DNA of 64,000 nucleotides from JAGRCP01 sp942490705 (GTDB taxonomy: Bacteria > Chloroflexota > Anaerolineae > Caldilineales > Caldilineaceae), in NCBI GenBank assembly GCA_942490705.1, contig CALNXY010000002.1:62001-126000 (forward strand), in the 5' to 3' direction. The notes below the pieces were generated by a model that searched no databases, was not told where the DNA came from, and saw nothing but the letters and a program-made list of their open reading frames with translations. The translations under genes were made by a program, and so were the position numbers. Shown piece by piece: positions 26,374 to 35,169 of the stretch; position 1 is the stretch's first letter; every line of letters starts with the position of its first letter.

Positions 26374-26434
26374 TGATCGGGCGGATTGACGCTGACATTT
26401 CCGCCTGTATCAGCGCAGATTCGCCTGATCCGCC
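26374..26434. repeat. Imperfect inverted/tandem repeat around GGCGGAT units
   Basis: GGCGGATTGACGCTGACA at the left is complementary to several positions in TATCAGCGCAGATTCGCC and CTGATCCGCC at the right. Such short GGCGGAT(C/T) units occur in many Chloroflexota intergenic regions. It lies between hisZ and the next gene; nothing else was seen in 26237-26508. Confidence 0.5.
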
Positions 26435-26508
26435 TTACCTTCGTTTTCGTTTGCCGGCGCCTAAATCGCAACAAATGCCAATCGAGCATCGACAATCGAT
26501 CACACCTG

Positions 26509-27318
26509 TCACAACGCGCTCCCTGTTGCATCAAGATCTACGTTCCAGAAGAGATGATCAACATCCCAATAGGACCATGGCTTGCCCTGATCTTCCCAGG
26601 TGATGGCAAGGCGCTCAGGTACCTGGATGCCCTCTACCGTCTGCCAGGTCAGGAAGTCGACGTGCCAAGGAATCTTTCCATTTTCGGCGTCGCGATAGCG
26701 CAAGGCCGTCATGCGCGTAATCAGGCCGGTTGCCGGGTCGAAGAAGACGGTCAGCTCATCCTCTTCTCCCTCAAAGGGAAAGATCAGCCTGGCTGACGTG
26801 TCATCAATCGCTTCCCAGCGGATGCGCTCGTCGCTTATCCAGAGCGAGGGCATCAGCGGCGCTTCGGCCCAGAGGATCATGTTGGCGCCCTGGTCGATTT
26901 CCGGACCTTTGGCTTCGCGACCCATGGGGCCGGTCATGCCCTTGCCATCAACGTAGCGATCGACCGCCTTGAGGACGGGGAGACCAAACCAAGTAACTTC
27001 CATGTAGCGTTCGAAGGCCTGGCCGGGCGCATGAACCAGGCGATAGCGCAGCGGCATCCACAGGCCGAAATTGGCCCGGGCCCGCCCGTAGACCGCCAGT
27101 GAATCCATGCGCGGGGCATGATCGCCCAGAGCGACGGTATAGTAGCGCTGCACGGGCGCAGGCACGTCTGTGGGGATGGCCACGACGCCAGCCTCGTCCG
27201 GCATTTGGTCCGGTAGCGGCAGATTGGCCGGCGGAACGTTGAGCCCCGCCCAGGCGATGCCTGCCAGCGCCAATGCGCCACCGGCAAGCCCAAGTAGGAT
27301 TGTTGTCACTGTATTCAT
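26509..27318 (-). CDS. Uncharacterised protein (DUF6544/DUF6920-like)
   Basis: A 269-aa protein with one N-terminal membrane helix (VTTILLGLAGGALALAGIAWAG is within 1-25). The remaining ~230 residues carry the pattern seen in the DUF6544-type family, by recall only: PAPVQRYYTVALGDHAP, YMEVTWFGLPVLKAVDRY, GANMILWAEAPLMPSL and FDPATGLITRMTALRYRD. Function unknown; the fold is probably beta-rich and attached to the outside of the membrane. No operon partner is nearby. Family assignment is uncertain. Confidence 0.6.
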   Translation of the reverse strand: MNTVTTILLGLAGGALALAGIAWAGLNVPPANLPLPDQMPDEAGVVAIPTDVPAPVQRYYTVALGDHAPRMDSLAVYGRARANFGLWMPLRYRLVHAPGQAFERYMEVTWFGLPVLKAVDRYVDGKGMTGPMGREAKGPEIDQGANMILWAEAPLMPSLWISDERIRWEAIDDTSARLIFPFEGEEDELTVFFDPATGLITRMTALRYRDAENGKIPWHVDFLTWQTVEGIQVPERLAITWEDQGKPWSYWDVDHLFWNVDLDATGSAL

Positions 27319-27535
27319 GCGCGTTTTACCCTTTGGTTACAAGGTTTTGTGGTACACCCTCATACAAATGCGCCCGGCGTCGTCAGACCGCACTGGGCGC
27401 AACGTCGTCCGTACGTTCGCTTGCTGAGAGGAGCCGTGCGATGGCCAGCGCTGAAGAGATTTGGCCGGCAAAAAGATCACATTCGTAGACAGTCTTCAAG
27501 GAACAAGAGAGTTGGTTTGGTAGTCACCATGGGGA

Positions 27536-27958
27536 TCAAAGAATGAAAAGCAATACGCCGACAAGAATGGCGACGGTGCCGGCGATGGATTGCCAGGTTA
27601 CGGTCTCGTGCAGAAAGAGCACCGACAGCACAAGCACCATGGCCACGCTCGACTTGTCGACGGGCGCCACGTACGAAGCCTGGCCGATCTGCAGCGCCTT
27701 GAAATAGAAGAGCCAGGAAAGTCCCGTGGCGACCGCGGAGAGAATGAGGGCCAGCCAGGCCGAGCGCGGCACGGCTGACAGTTCCCGCACTTCACCGCTC
27801 ATGATCACGATGCCCCAGACCAGGACCAGAATGACGACTGTACGGATCGCCGTGGCCAGATTCGAGTTGACTTGATCGACGCCTACCTTGGCGAAGATCG
27901 TGGTCAACGCCGCGAAGAATGCAGACAAAAGCGCATAGACCCACCAGAGATTTGCCAT
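27536..27958 (-). CDS. EamA-domain transporter, half-size (4-5 helices)
   Basis: A 140-aa membrane protein with one EamA/DMT repeat of about five hydrophobic segments: WWVYALLSAFFAALTTIFAK, AIRTVVILVLVWGIVIM, AWLALILSAVATGLSWLFYF, the SVAMVLVLSVLFL segment and the last AGTVAILVGVLLFIL. Full DMT exporters have two such repeats, so this should act as a homodimer or with an unseen partner. The substrate is unknown. ATG at 27958 follows AGGAA; the codon before it is GTG. Confidence 0.85.
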   Translation of the reverse strand: MANLWWVYALLSAFFAALTTIFAKVGVDQVNSNLATAIRTVVILVLVWGIVIMSGEVRELSAVPRSAWLALILSAVATGLSWLFYFKALQIGQASYVAPVDKSSVAMVLVLSVLFLHETVTWQSIAGTVAILVGVLLFIL

Positions 27959-28255
27959 CACAGTTCCTGTTCTATGTCAGAGACGCCGCAATTCGTCTCT
28001 CGCGACTGTACACGCATCAAATGTTGGCTAAGTTGCCGCTATATTATCGAGTAATCGGCCGGCAGTGTTGGCCACTATCAAGGCATGTGACCTAAACGCC
28101 TTCTCAGATGAGAAAGATAGTTTCGCGACTGCCCGGTCAGCAATCCAACGCTGAATTGGAAGGCGAAGTGTCCGTAGGAGAGTGATAGGGACATCGGGTG
28201 AGCTTCTCGAAGCAAGCGCAACGGTGCTGACCGCATAGCCCGTTCAGGTACGCAA

Positions 28256-28285
28256 AAATCGAGATACCCGTGGGTATCTCGATTT
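28256..28285 (-). terminator. Hairpin downstream of the BON gene
   Basis: AAATCGAGATACCC (28256-28269) pairs with GGGTATCTCGATTT (28272-28285); the minus strand then runs into TTGCG. It lies ~75 bp past the BON gene stop. Nothing else is visible in 27959-28360. Confidence 0.7.
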
Positions 28286-28360
28286 GTAGCCGAGCAGAGA
28301 GGTCCGCACGGGCTTTGCGCGGCCATGCCTGCCGATTGAATTCCTGCCGGCTGCAGCACC

Positions 28361-28621
28361 CTAGATCGTGCCGAGCCGATTGGGCGGGATGAAGGCGTTC
28401 AGACGCTTCGTGCCCTCCACTGTGATATCGTTGATGATGCTGACAACTCCTTCCTGCTCGCCGACGATTTCGCCTGCCAACTGGCGCACCTCCGTACTCG
28501 GGGCCATGCCCGAGAGGGTGATTACGCCGTTTCGATCAATCACACCGATCGACGCTTCTCTGGTCTCATCATGCTCCAGTAGCGTTCGTTCAATGCGTTG
28601 GGTCAAGTCACTCGTTAACAT
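28361..28621 (-). CDS. BON-domain protein
   Basis: An 86-aa protein consisting of one BON domain: LTSDLTQRIERTLLEHDE, IGVIDRNGVITLSGMAPST, VRQLAGEIVGEQEGV and VSIINDITV. BON domains bind phospholipid or other partners and are common in osmotic/stress-response proteins. ATG 28621 is chosen because GGAG lies ~7 nt upstream; a longer reading from 28633 lacks one. There is no signal peptide. It follows the ferritin-like gene on the same strand, with about 100 bp between. Confidence 0.8.
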   Translation of the reverse strand: MLTSDLTQRIERTLLEHDETREASIGVIDRNGVITLSGMAPSTEVRQLAGEIVGEQEGVVSIINDITVEGTKRLNAFIPPNRLGTI

Positions 28622-28725
28622 TTCTTGCTCCATTCTTTCTATTCCGGATCTGAAGTTCCTGGCCAGATGGCGGATTGGCCCGGCCCTCCGTTCACGGTCG
28701 ACGAAGTACACCTTTGTGCGCCGGG

Positions 28726-29163
28726 CTAGGCATCCAGTTCCCAATCGCACAAGATACGTTCCGTCTCTTCGGCATGGCGAGTCTCGTCGGCTAGCATCTC
28801 TTCTAACTGTACTGCCAACCCTTTGTCGCCAAATTCATTTGCTTCCTCCACGCGCTGGGCATAGGCCGAGATCGCTTTGCGTTCTGCCGTTAGGATCGCC
28901 TCCAGCATGGCATGATTGCCATTGGCACGGGGAACAGGCTCGGGTAACACGGTCGGTTCTCCACCCAAAGCGACGATCTTGTTGGCAAGAAATTGCGCGT
29001 GCTGCTGTTCGTCTGGCACTTCCTCAAGCATGAATTGGGCGAGCTGCGGCCGGTACGGACCGGTTACTTGCGCAGAATAGGTCAGATATTGAACCATGGC
29101 CGAGAGTTCCGCGGCCAGATCGTTGTTAAGGCCTTCGATCAGATTGCTTGTGTCACTTTTCAT
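28726..29163 (-). CDS. Ferritin-like domain protein (bacterioferritin/Dps-type)
   Basis: A 145-aa protein forming a four-helix ferritin-like bundle. Glu and His ligands are spaced as in ferritin-like superfamily iron sites: LAAELSAMVQYLTYSAQ, EEVPDEQQHAQFLANKI, LTAERKAISAYAQRVEEANE and DETRHAEETERIL. It may store or oxidise iron or protect against peroxide. AAGGAG precedes the ATG at 29163. It sits in a likely operon of small stress proteins with DUF2188 and BON genes. Confidence 0.83.
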   Translation of the reverse strand: MKSDTSNLIEGLNNDLAAELSAMVQYLTYSAQVTGPYRPQLAQFMLEEVPDEQQHAQFLANKIVALGGEPTVLPEPVPRANGNHAMLEAILTAERKAISAYAQRVEEANEFGDKGLAVQLEEMLADETRHAEETERILCDWELDA

Positions 29164-29234
29164 CGCGCTACTCCTTTATGTCTGCCGGTTATTCACAGCG
29201 GTTGATTTTCTGTCTCAATGAACGTTGGTCGGGC

Positions 29235-29630
29235 CTACGCTTGCTTGTAGCTATGCTCCTCCTGGACCATGCCGTTCTCGCCATGAATGACGAGCTTGCC
29301 TTTCTGGTTGCGCGCAACCCTGCGGCCCTGGTCTATAGCCTCTTGCTTGGTTTCCGTTAAGACAATTGCCTTGTCGGCATCGGCTTTCACAACGGCCCAC
29401 CCATCACCATGTGGAATAACATGATAGGGCAACGCCTCATCGGAAAGATTACTCCAACTCCGAACGCGTTCCATGGCCATTGTGGCTGCAATGGGCGCTT
29501 TGTAGCCGAATTTCATCAGGGAATTGGATGTATCGGCCGCCTGTTGGCGCATCTCATCTGTCATGTCGCGCAGCTCATCCGGCAAATTCTCGACAGAGAA
29601 TTGTTCACGAATCTCTTTGATGTTATTCAT
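29235..29630 (-). CDS. DUF2188-domain protein
   Basis: A 131-aa protein. The C-terminal ~65 residues match DUF2188 (YHVIPHGDGWAVVKADADKA, EAIDQGRRVARNQKGKLVIH, GENGMVQEEHSY), a domain often found in stress-inducible proteins. The N-terminal half has a helical segment (MTDEMRQQAADTSNSLMKF) of unknown function. It begins the small cluster with the ferritin-like and BON genes. GGAGG precedes the ATG at 29630. The upstream gap 29631-29938 shows no gene and no clear promoter. Confidence 0.8.
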   Translation of the reverse strand: MNNIKEIREQFSVENLPDELRDMTDEMRQQAADTSNSLMKFGYKAPIAATMAMERVRSWSNLSDEALPYHVIPHGDGWAVVKADADKAIVLTETKQEAIDQGRRVARNQKGKLVIHGENGMVQEEHSYKQA

Positions 29631-29938
29631 TGGGCTACCTCCATATCGTTAGCGATAGAATCTCTTGTGACAGGCGATGGCGCCAGCGTTTTCAGTGACG
29701 GCCAAACGGCTGTCTCGCTATGGCGCTACGCCTCAGTCCTGCTGCTACAGCCTACTGGTAGATTGTGGATCGCTCAATCTATCCAGATATAGAAAAGAGG
29801 TACATTCTGCGATATGCCCGAGAATAATCGCCGGTAGCCAAAGGCTAATATGTTATGATTGCCTGCGTTAAGCTTCACTGGATAAGGGATGCCCGAGTAC
29901 GGCAGAGCGCTTAGAACCGCGGAGGCAGAAGATAATCA

Positions 29939-30631
29939 ATGATCCGACTATTATTGGTCGACAGAGTGCGACTGGTTTGTGAAGTGATTGGTTCTGCTCT
30001 GGAGGGAGAGCCGGATATTCAGGTCGTGGGGATCGCTACAACTCTCGAATACGCCCTGGAGATTATGCGGGGCGAGGCGTGCGACATCGTACTCATCAGT
30101 ACCTCGCTTCCCGATGCCGGCGCCTTGGCTTTGGTAAACGCAATTCGCGAAGAGTCGTTGGAGATGAAGGCACTCGTGATTGGCGTGGCCGATGCGGAGG
30201 CCGTGATCATGGCTTATATCACGGCCGGTGCGTCAGGTTATGTGTTACGCGAAGACTCTCCCAGCGAATTGTTGGCCAATATCCGCGCTGCCTACGACGA
30301 CAAAGCATTGGTCACGCCTGCGGTGGCGGCCAGACTGATCGCTCGGATCGCTGAGCTGACGGATAAGCTCGCGGCAGTCGGTATTGATTCTACAGACTAT
30401 GAGGAACTGACGCCGCGTGAGCGGGAGATTCTGGGCCTGATCGGTGAGGGCATGACCAATCAGGAGATTGCTGACGAGTTGGTGATTGAGCTCGGTACGG
30501 TCAAGAATCATGTACATAGCATTTTGGACAAACTCAACGTTAACAGTCGCAAGGATGCGGCCCTCTATCTCTCTCTGATCGAAGATGGTCAAAGCGCTGT
30601 CGACGGCGACGCGGCGACGGCTGTCACATGA
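29939..30631 (+). CDS. LuxR/NarL-type regulator with degenerate receiver domain
   Basis: A 230-aa protein with a receiver-like domain (residues 1-120) and a LuxR HTH (LTPREREILGLIGEGMTNQEIADELVIELGTVKNHVHSIL). In the receiver, the acidic pair is DR (LLLVDRVRLV), the usual phosphoacceptor position is Ser (DIVLISTSLPD rather than LMD), the switch Ser/Thr after the fourth strand is Gly or Val (ALVIGVADAE) and the conserved Lys is Arg (YVLREDSP). It therefore probably cannot be phosphorylated and may respond to another signal or act constitutively. There is no neighbouring kinase. GGAGG lies ~14 bp before the ATG. Confidence 0.85.
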   Translation: MIRLLLVDRVRLVCEVIGSALEGEPDIQVVGIATTLEYALEIMRGEACDIVLISTSLPDAGALALVNAIREESLEMKALVIGVADAEAVIMAYITAGASGYVLREDSPSELLANIRAAYDDKALVTPAVAARLIARIAELTDKLAAVGIDSTDYEELTPREREILGLIGEGMTNQEIADELVIELGTVKNHVHSILDKLNVNSRKDAALYLSLIEDGQSAVDGDAATAVT

Positions 30632-30887
30632 TCGGATAGGATGGGAGCCAGGCCAACAAGTCGTCCTGACGGGATGCGTCTACTGCCTCCTCGTCGGTCG
30701 ATTTGGTTAGATCTCGTGATCAAAGAGGATGAGGGCAACTCGTCCAGCCAAACTTCGTCCTGCAGGTGGCGTTGCGGCCCAATCCGTTTGCCTGCCTGAG
30801 TGCGGAACTGTATCTCTCAACTGAAGGTGTGACGAGATCATCGGTTTTGCCTGCCGTAGTGGTAGACCCGACTTCGACACTTCGATA

Positions 30888-30971
30888 CTTCGACAGGCTC
30901 AGTCCAAGCAGGCTCAGTCCAAACAGGCTCAGCCTGCGCCACCGGGTAGCCGTCGCCTGAGCCTGTCGAAG
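30888..30971. repeat. Inverted repeat of the CTTCGACAGGCTCAG family with tandem units
   Basis: CTTCGACAGGCTCAG (30888-30902) and its exact reverse complement CTGAGCCTGTCGAAG (30957-30971) flank two or three near-identical AGGCTCAGTCCAA units. This motif family is common in several bacterial genomes between genes. The enclosing gap 30632-31135 holds no gene I can support. Confidence 0.75.
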
Positions 30972-31135
30972 GCAGAGGCGGTCGCATCTATGAAAGGCAT
31001 GTTTGCGTAGAAATTTCGGTTTAAGTAGCGGAATGCAATCATCTTGTAACCGGGCGGGCTTTTGCTCGGAGCCATTTGCCTGAGGAAAACTTGCGGCTAC
31101 ATGCGTAACCCGTTGGCCCTGGAGAATACTGAACT

Positions 31136-32002
31136 ATGGACCCGCCAATTTTGATCACCGGCGCCACCGGCAATGCCGGTCGCCAGGTGCTGACCGAACT
31201 CTACAACGCCGGCCATGCCGTTCGTGCTGCCGTGAGCTCGGCGGAGAGCGCCCAACGGCTTTCCGTGCCGGTCGAGTGGTGCATCTTTGACTTTACCAAT
31301 CCAGCTACCTATGCGCCGACGTTTGACCGTGTGGAGAAGGTGTTCCTCATGCGGCCGCCGCAGATCTCCAACATCGAACGTGACATGCAGCCTGCCATGG
31401 CCTATGCGGCTGAGCATGGCGTCCGTCAGATGGTCTTCCTCTCGCTGCTGGGCGCAGAAAAAAACAAAGTCGTGCCCCATGCCAAAGTTGAAAAGATCTT
31501 GCTGGATGGCGAGATCGATGTCGATTACACGCTGCTACGCTGTGGTTTCTTTATGCAGAATCTCTCCACAACACACGCCGCCGACATCCGCGAGCGAGAT
31601 GATATCTTCGTCCCCGCGGGCAAGAGCAAGACCGCCTTCATCGACGCGCAAGACATCGGTGCGGTCGCGGCCCGTGTCCTGACCGAGCCCGGTCATGAAA
31701 ATCGCGCCTACCCCCTGACCGGCAACGAAGCCCTGGATTATTATGCCGTTGCCGATTTCATGACCGACGTCCTGGGGCGTCCAATCCACTACAGCAGCCC
31801 GTCGCCAGTGACCTTTGCCTGGCGCAAGGCTCGCGAGGGCCTGCCCCTGGCCTTTGTCGCCGTCATGTCCGGCATCTATCTGACGACGCGCTTTGGCCTG
31901 GCGGAAACGATCACGCCTGACACCGAGGAACTTCTGGGCCGCCCGCCGATCACCATGCGCCAGTTTGTCGAAGCCAATGCTGCGGTGTGGGCACGGGATT
32001 AG
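31136..32002 (+). CDS. NmrA-family NAD(P)-binding protein
   Basis: A 288-aa Rossmann-fold protein. ILITGATGNAGRQVLTELYNAG is the NAD(P)-binding glycine motif; the third strand carries FLMRPPQISNIE, and the middle VPHAKVEKILLDGEIDVDYT has no canonical Tyr-x3-Lys. The family includes NAD(P)H-sensing NmrA-like proteins and quinone oxidoreductases; activity is not predictable. It is convergent with the PfkB gene, and their stop codons overlap by 4 bp. Confidence 0.85.
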   Translation: MDPPILITGATGNAGRQVLTELYNAGHAVRAAVSSAESAQRLSVPVEWCIFDFTNPATYAPTFDRVEKVFLMRPPQISNIERDMQPAMAYAAEHGVRQMVFLSLLGAEKNKVVPHAKVEKILLDGEIDVDYTLLRCGFFMQNLSTTHAADIRERDDIFVPAGKSKTAFIDAQDIGAVAARVLTEPGHENRAYPLTGNEALDYYAVADFMTDVLGRPIHYSSPSPVTFAWRKAREGLPLAFVAVMSGIYLTTRFGLAETITPDTEELLGRPPITMRQFVEANAAVWARD

Positions 32003-32943
32003 GATGCCGCTGCGGCGCCACCTCCTTTTTCGGCATCGCCGTAGAACTGTGCTAGATCCGGGCCACCGGCGGGAATCGCGCTGCCGCCCGGTTGCGTCGT
32101 GGAAATGCCGCCGACGATGTTGCCATAGCGCAGACAGTCAACCAAGGACACGTCCTGCAAGAGACCGTAGACAAAGCCGGCGTTGAAGCAGTCGCCGGCG
32201 CCGGTTGTATCGACGGGCGAAACTGCAATCGGCGGGGCCGCGACGCGCTCCCTGCCGCGCTGGGCGATGGCCCCTCGATGACCTAGCTTGATCACGGCGG
32301 TGGGCACATGTTCTGCTAAACGTTCGAGCGCAGCCTCTGCCGTGGCTGTTCCGGTCAGGCGGAGCGCTTCCGCTTCATTGGGCGCAAACACATCCGCATG
32401 GCCCAGCGCCTCGGCCAGGCCCGGCGTATCGTCGAGGGAGAGCGTTGTGTCCTGGCAGTCCAGGTAGACCAGGAGGCGATCCCGTTGGGGCAGGGCCGTC
32501 AGCATGTGCAACTCTGACCAGTAGCCCAAATGCGACAGGAGTAGACAGCGCGGTTGATATTGTGCCAGCGCGGCCCAAGGCAGTTCATCGGGCATCTCGT
32601 CATCGCTGTAGCTGATAAAGCCGCGCTCGTGGGCATAAGAAAACGCCGCTGCCACTCTGCGCGCGGGACGGTCGTGGCGGATGAAGAAGCTTGTATCAAT
32701 TCCCTCGGCCTCCGCTTCCTCGATGATGAAGCGACTGAAGAAGTCATCCCCAACATCGCAGAGCCAGCCGCCGGAGACGCCCAGCCGTTGCAGCGTCAGC
32801 GCCGTGTAGAATGCGCCCCCCGGCTTCATCTCGAAGGCCGAGCTGAAAATATCACGCCCCAATTGGGGCAGCTCCGGCAGGCCGTTGAAGATGAGATCGC
32901 AAAAGTAAGCCCCGCTCAGCAAAACATCATAACGTTGCGTCAT
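31999..32943 (-). CDS. PfkB-family carbohydrate kinase
   Basis: A 314-aa sugar kinase of the ribokinase fold. The start has LLSGAYFCDLIFNGLPELPQ, with GGAFYTALTLQRLGV for sugar binding, and the C-terminal signature DTTGAGDCFNAGFVYGLL holds the catalytic Asp and anion-hole GAGD. The substrate is unknown; the operon with GH4 and GntR suggests a sugar released by, or destined for, the glycosidase. ATG 32943 lies 2 bp beyond the GH4 stop; GTG-type longer readings overlap it. Confidence 0.88.
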   Translation of the reverse strand: MTQRYDVLLSGAYFCDLIFNGLPELPQLGRDIFSSAFEMKPGGAFYTALTLQRLGVSGGWLCDVGDDFFSRFIIEEAEAEGIDTSFFIRHDRPARRVAAAFSYAHERGFISYSDDEMPDELPWAALAQYQPRCLLLSHLGYWSELHMLTALPQRDRLLVYLDCQDTTLSLDDTPGLAEALGHADVFAPNEAEALRLTGTATAEAALERLAEHVPTAVIKLGHRGAIAQRGRERVAAPPIAVSPVDTTGAGDCFNAGFVYGLLQDVSLVDCLRYGNIVGGISTTQPGGSAIPAGGPDLAQFYGDAEKGGGAAAAS

Positions 32944-32945
32944 GA

Positions 32946-34325
32946 TTACACCCATTCGCCGACGTAGGGCGCGTGGACTTCCAGGTATTCGTCGACCAGC
33001 GTCTTGGCCAGCGAATACGAGAGAACTAGCGGATGGGCCATGAGCGCGCATATGGCCGTCTCGCGGCTGCGCGTGCGCACGGCCTCGACCGTTAGCCGCT
33101 CGTAGCGCTTCACTTGGCGCATCAGCAGTTCTTGGGCTTCTGGAACCGCACCCACGGGCAGAGGCTGGATGCTGTGATCCGCCACCGTGCAGCTCACCTC
33201 GACGACATCATCCGGTCGCATGCAATCGATCACGCCCTGGTTGGGCACGTTGAGGGCGATGTGGAGCGGCTCGCCGGTCTGGAATGCTTCGATGATATCG
33301 AGCGCGACGCCGGCGTAGCCTTCGCCCCCGTCAGCCGGTGGCTCCAATGCATCGACCACTGCATCGGCGTCCTCGATGGACGGGGCGCCTTCTTTGGCAT
33401 AGTGCATATAGGTGGCCGTGCGTCGCTGCTCATAGCGATAGTAGATGGGTAAGATCGTCGCCGGCCCCGCCATGGGACCAGCCTGCTCCAGATCGTTCAA
33501 GAGCGTGGTGTTGAGCGACAAAATCTCCTCGCCGCGGGTCAATTCATCCTGTTGAATCTGCTCAACAGCCTGTTCAGCGTAGTAGTAATAGTAGAGATAC
33601 TCATTCAGCCAAAGCCCCATCTGCTGCACCAATTCCGGCTCGAAGACGGCCAGCGGGCTTTCGCGCAGGAAGCGCTCGTCTTGTAAAAGGCCGGGCAGCA
33701 CATCCTCGCCGTCGACCCAGACACGCTTGCCCCAGGAGAGGTGATTGAGGCCGTACATCTCGTGCTGCACCGCGTCGAGGGGGCGGTCCAGGTAGGATGC
33801 CACAGCATGTTGCGCCTCATTGGCGCCGTCACAGATGCCTACGCTCCGCTCGAAGCCGGCATCGCGCAGCGCCTGGGTGACCAGCCCGGCCGGGTTGGTG
33901 AAGTTGAACATCCAGGCCTGGGGGCTCAACTCTTCAATCAGCGCAGCATAGCCCAGGATGGCCGGAATGCTGCGCAGGGCCATGGCAAAGCCGCCGGGAC
34001 CCGTGGTCTCCTGACCGAGGACGCCATGGCGCAGCGCGATGCGCTCATCGTTGATGCGCCCCATCTCGTTGCCGACGCGAATCGAGGTGACGACGTAATC
34101 CGCTCCTGTAATGGCCTGGCGCGCGTCGGTTGTTGTCGCTATGCGCACCGGGCTGTTACGCGCCCGCGCTACCATTTGGCAGACGTTGCCGATGATTGCG
34201 AGCTTGTCGGCATCGACATCCATGAGGCAGAGTTCGTCCAGGCGCAGGCGTTCCGCTCGTTTCAAAGTGGAGTTGACAAACAGCGGCGAGCGCACGCCGC
34301 CGCCTCCAATCAGCGTGAGTTTCAT
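32946..34325 (-). CDS. Glycoside hydrolase family 4 (6-phospho-beta-glucosidase-like)
   Basis: A 459-aa NAD- and metal-dependent glycosidase. MKLTLIGGGGVRSPLFV is the NAD-binding start, VTSIRVGNEMGRINDERIAL and QETTGPGGFAMALRSIPA are family blocks, NFTNPAGLVTQAL and ICDGANEAQHAV contribute substrate and metal residues (Cys with a downstream His in GLNHLSWG). GH4 acts by redox elimination on 6-phospho-glycosides or, in some branches, uncharged ones. No PTS gene is present in the window, so either the PfkB kinase phosphorylates the substrate or the enzyme uses a free sugar. It is in an operon behind GntR. Confidence 0.88.
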   Translation of the reverse strand: MKLTLIGGGGVRSPLFVNSTLKRAERLRLDELCLMDVDADKLAIIGNVCQMVARARNSPVRIATTTDARQAITGADYVVTSIRVGNEMGRINDERIALRHGVLGQETTGPGGFAMALRSIPAILGYAALIEELSPQAWMFNFTNPAGLVTQALRDAGFERSVGICDGANEAQHAVASYLDRPLDAVQHEMYGLNHLSWGKRVWVDGEDVLPGLLQDERFLRESPLAVFEPELVQQMGLWLNEYLYYYYYAEQAVEQIQQDELTRGEEILSLNTTLLNDLEQAGPMAGPATILPIYYRYEQRRTATYMHYAKEGAPSIEDADAVVDALEPPADGGEGYAGVALDIIEAFQTGEPLHIALNVPNQGVIDCMRPDDVVEVSCTVADHSIQPLPVGAVPEAQELLMRQVKRYERLTVEAVRTRSRETAICALMAHPLVLSYSLAKTLVDEYLEVHAPYVGEWV

Positions 34326-34352
34326 TTTCTGTCATCCTTCATTATTGTGTGA

Positions 34353-35078
34353 TTACGTAGGTACCAAACCCTCTTTGAACTGCAGATGATTGCTTTCGCC
34401 ATGCGTGAGCGTGCGGCTGAACTCAATCGGTTCTCCGCTGTGGAGATAGGTGATCTGCTCACGAACCAGCAATGGTGCAGGCCGCGTCAACTCCAGGAGA
34501 GCGGCCATCTCCTCGTCGGCCAGCGTGCCGGAGACAACATTGATACTTCCCGCCAACTTCAGACCGTAGACGTCGCGCAAGGTCTCGAAGAGCGAATCAG
34601 AGAGACTGAATTTCTCCAAAAGGCCTGGACAGAGATGATGGGGTAGGTATGAGATATTGATGGCGTGCGGCCTGCCGTCTGCCAGGCGCAGGCGGCGCAG
34701 GTAGACGAGGGGCGTATTGGCCGGCAGCTTCAACGTCTGTCCCATCAGCGCCGACGCCGGCATGATTTCAGCATCCAGTATGCTGGTTGTGGGCGCCATG
34801 CCAAAGCGGGCAAGCTGCGCGGCAAAGCCCTGTAGCGAATCGTATTCCACCATCGGCGATGGGGGAGAGACGAAGATGCCCTTGCCGGGGATGGCATAGA
34901 TCATGCCTTCCTGAACCAATTCGTTGATGGCGCGGCGCACCGTCATGTGGCTCATGCTGAACTGCTTGCACAGCGCGCGTTGGGACGGCAGCTGCGCGTG
35001 CGACTCATAGTCACCGCTGGCGATAGCTGCGAGGATGCTCTCTTTTAGCTGAACGTGGAGGAGTTGGCCATCGATCAT
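34353..35078 (-). CDS. GntR-family (HutC/UTRA) transcriptional regulator
   Basis: A 241-aa repressor with an N-terminal winged helix (YESHAQLPSQRALCKQFSMS and HMTVRRAINELVQEGMIYAIPGKGIFV) and a C-terminal UTRA effector domain (LVYLRRLRLADGRPHAINISYLP, LFETLRDVYGLK). UTRA domains bind sugars or sugar phosphates. It is the first gene of the GntR-GH4-PfkB operon, and the operator at 35115-35128 overlaps its own promoter, suggesting autoregulation released by the operon's sugar. AGGA lies 8 nt before the ATG. Confidence 0.9.
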   Translation of the reverse strand: MIDGQLLHVQLKESILAAIASGDYESHAQLPSQRALCKQFSMSHMTVRRAINELVQEGMIYAIPGKGIFVSPPSPMVEYDSLQGFAAQLARFGMAPTTSILDAEIMPASALMGQTLKLPANTPLVYLRRLRLADGRPHAINISYLPHHLCPGLLEKFSLSDSLFETLRDVYGLKLAGSINVVSGTLADEEMAALLELTRPAPLLVREQITYLHSGEPIEFSRTLTHGESNHLQFKEGLVPT

Positions 35079-35114
35079 GCTACTGATCCTGACTTTACAT
35101 CACAGTTAACTGAT

Positions 35115-35150
35115 ATATACCAGTATATTTTTGTTTGATTTGCATGTCAA
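35115..35150 (-). promoter_or_regulatory. Promoter and palindromic operator of the GntR-GH4-PfkB operon
   Basis: On the minus strand, TTGACA (complement of 35145-35150) is followed after exactly 17 bp by TATACT (35122-35127), a near-consensus sigma-70 promoter. The -10 lies inside the palindrome ATATACCAGTATAT (35115-35128), whose GTATA arms resemble HutC-type operators. Binding by the GntR protein would block the polymerase. Confidence 0.75.
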
Positions 35151-35169
35151 TTCATATTGTTGCAACCTC

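Noticed and set aside
27410..27460. GCTGAGA-like segment resembling a TPP riboswitch
   Set aside because: No other conserved TPP elements and the downstream gene is on the opposite strand.
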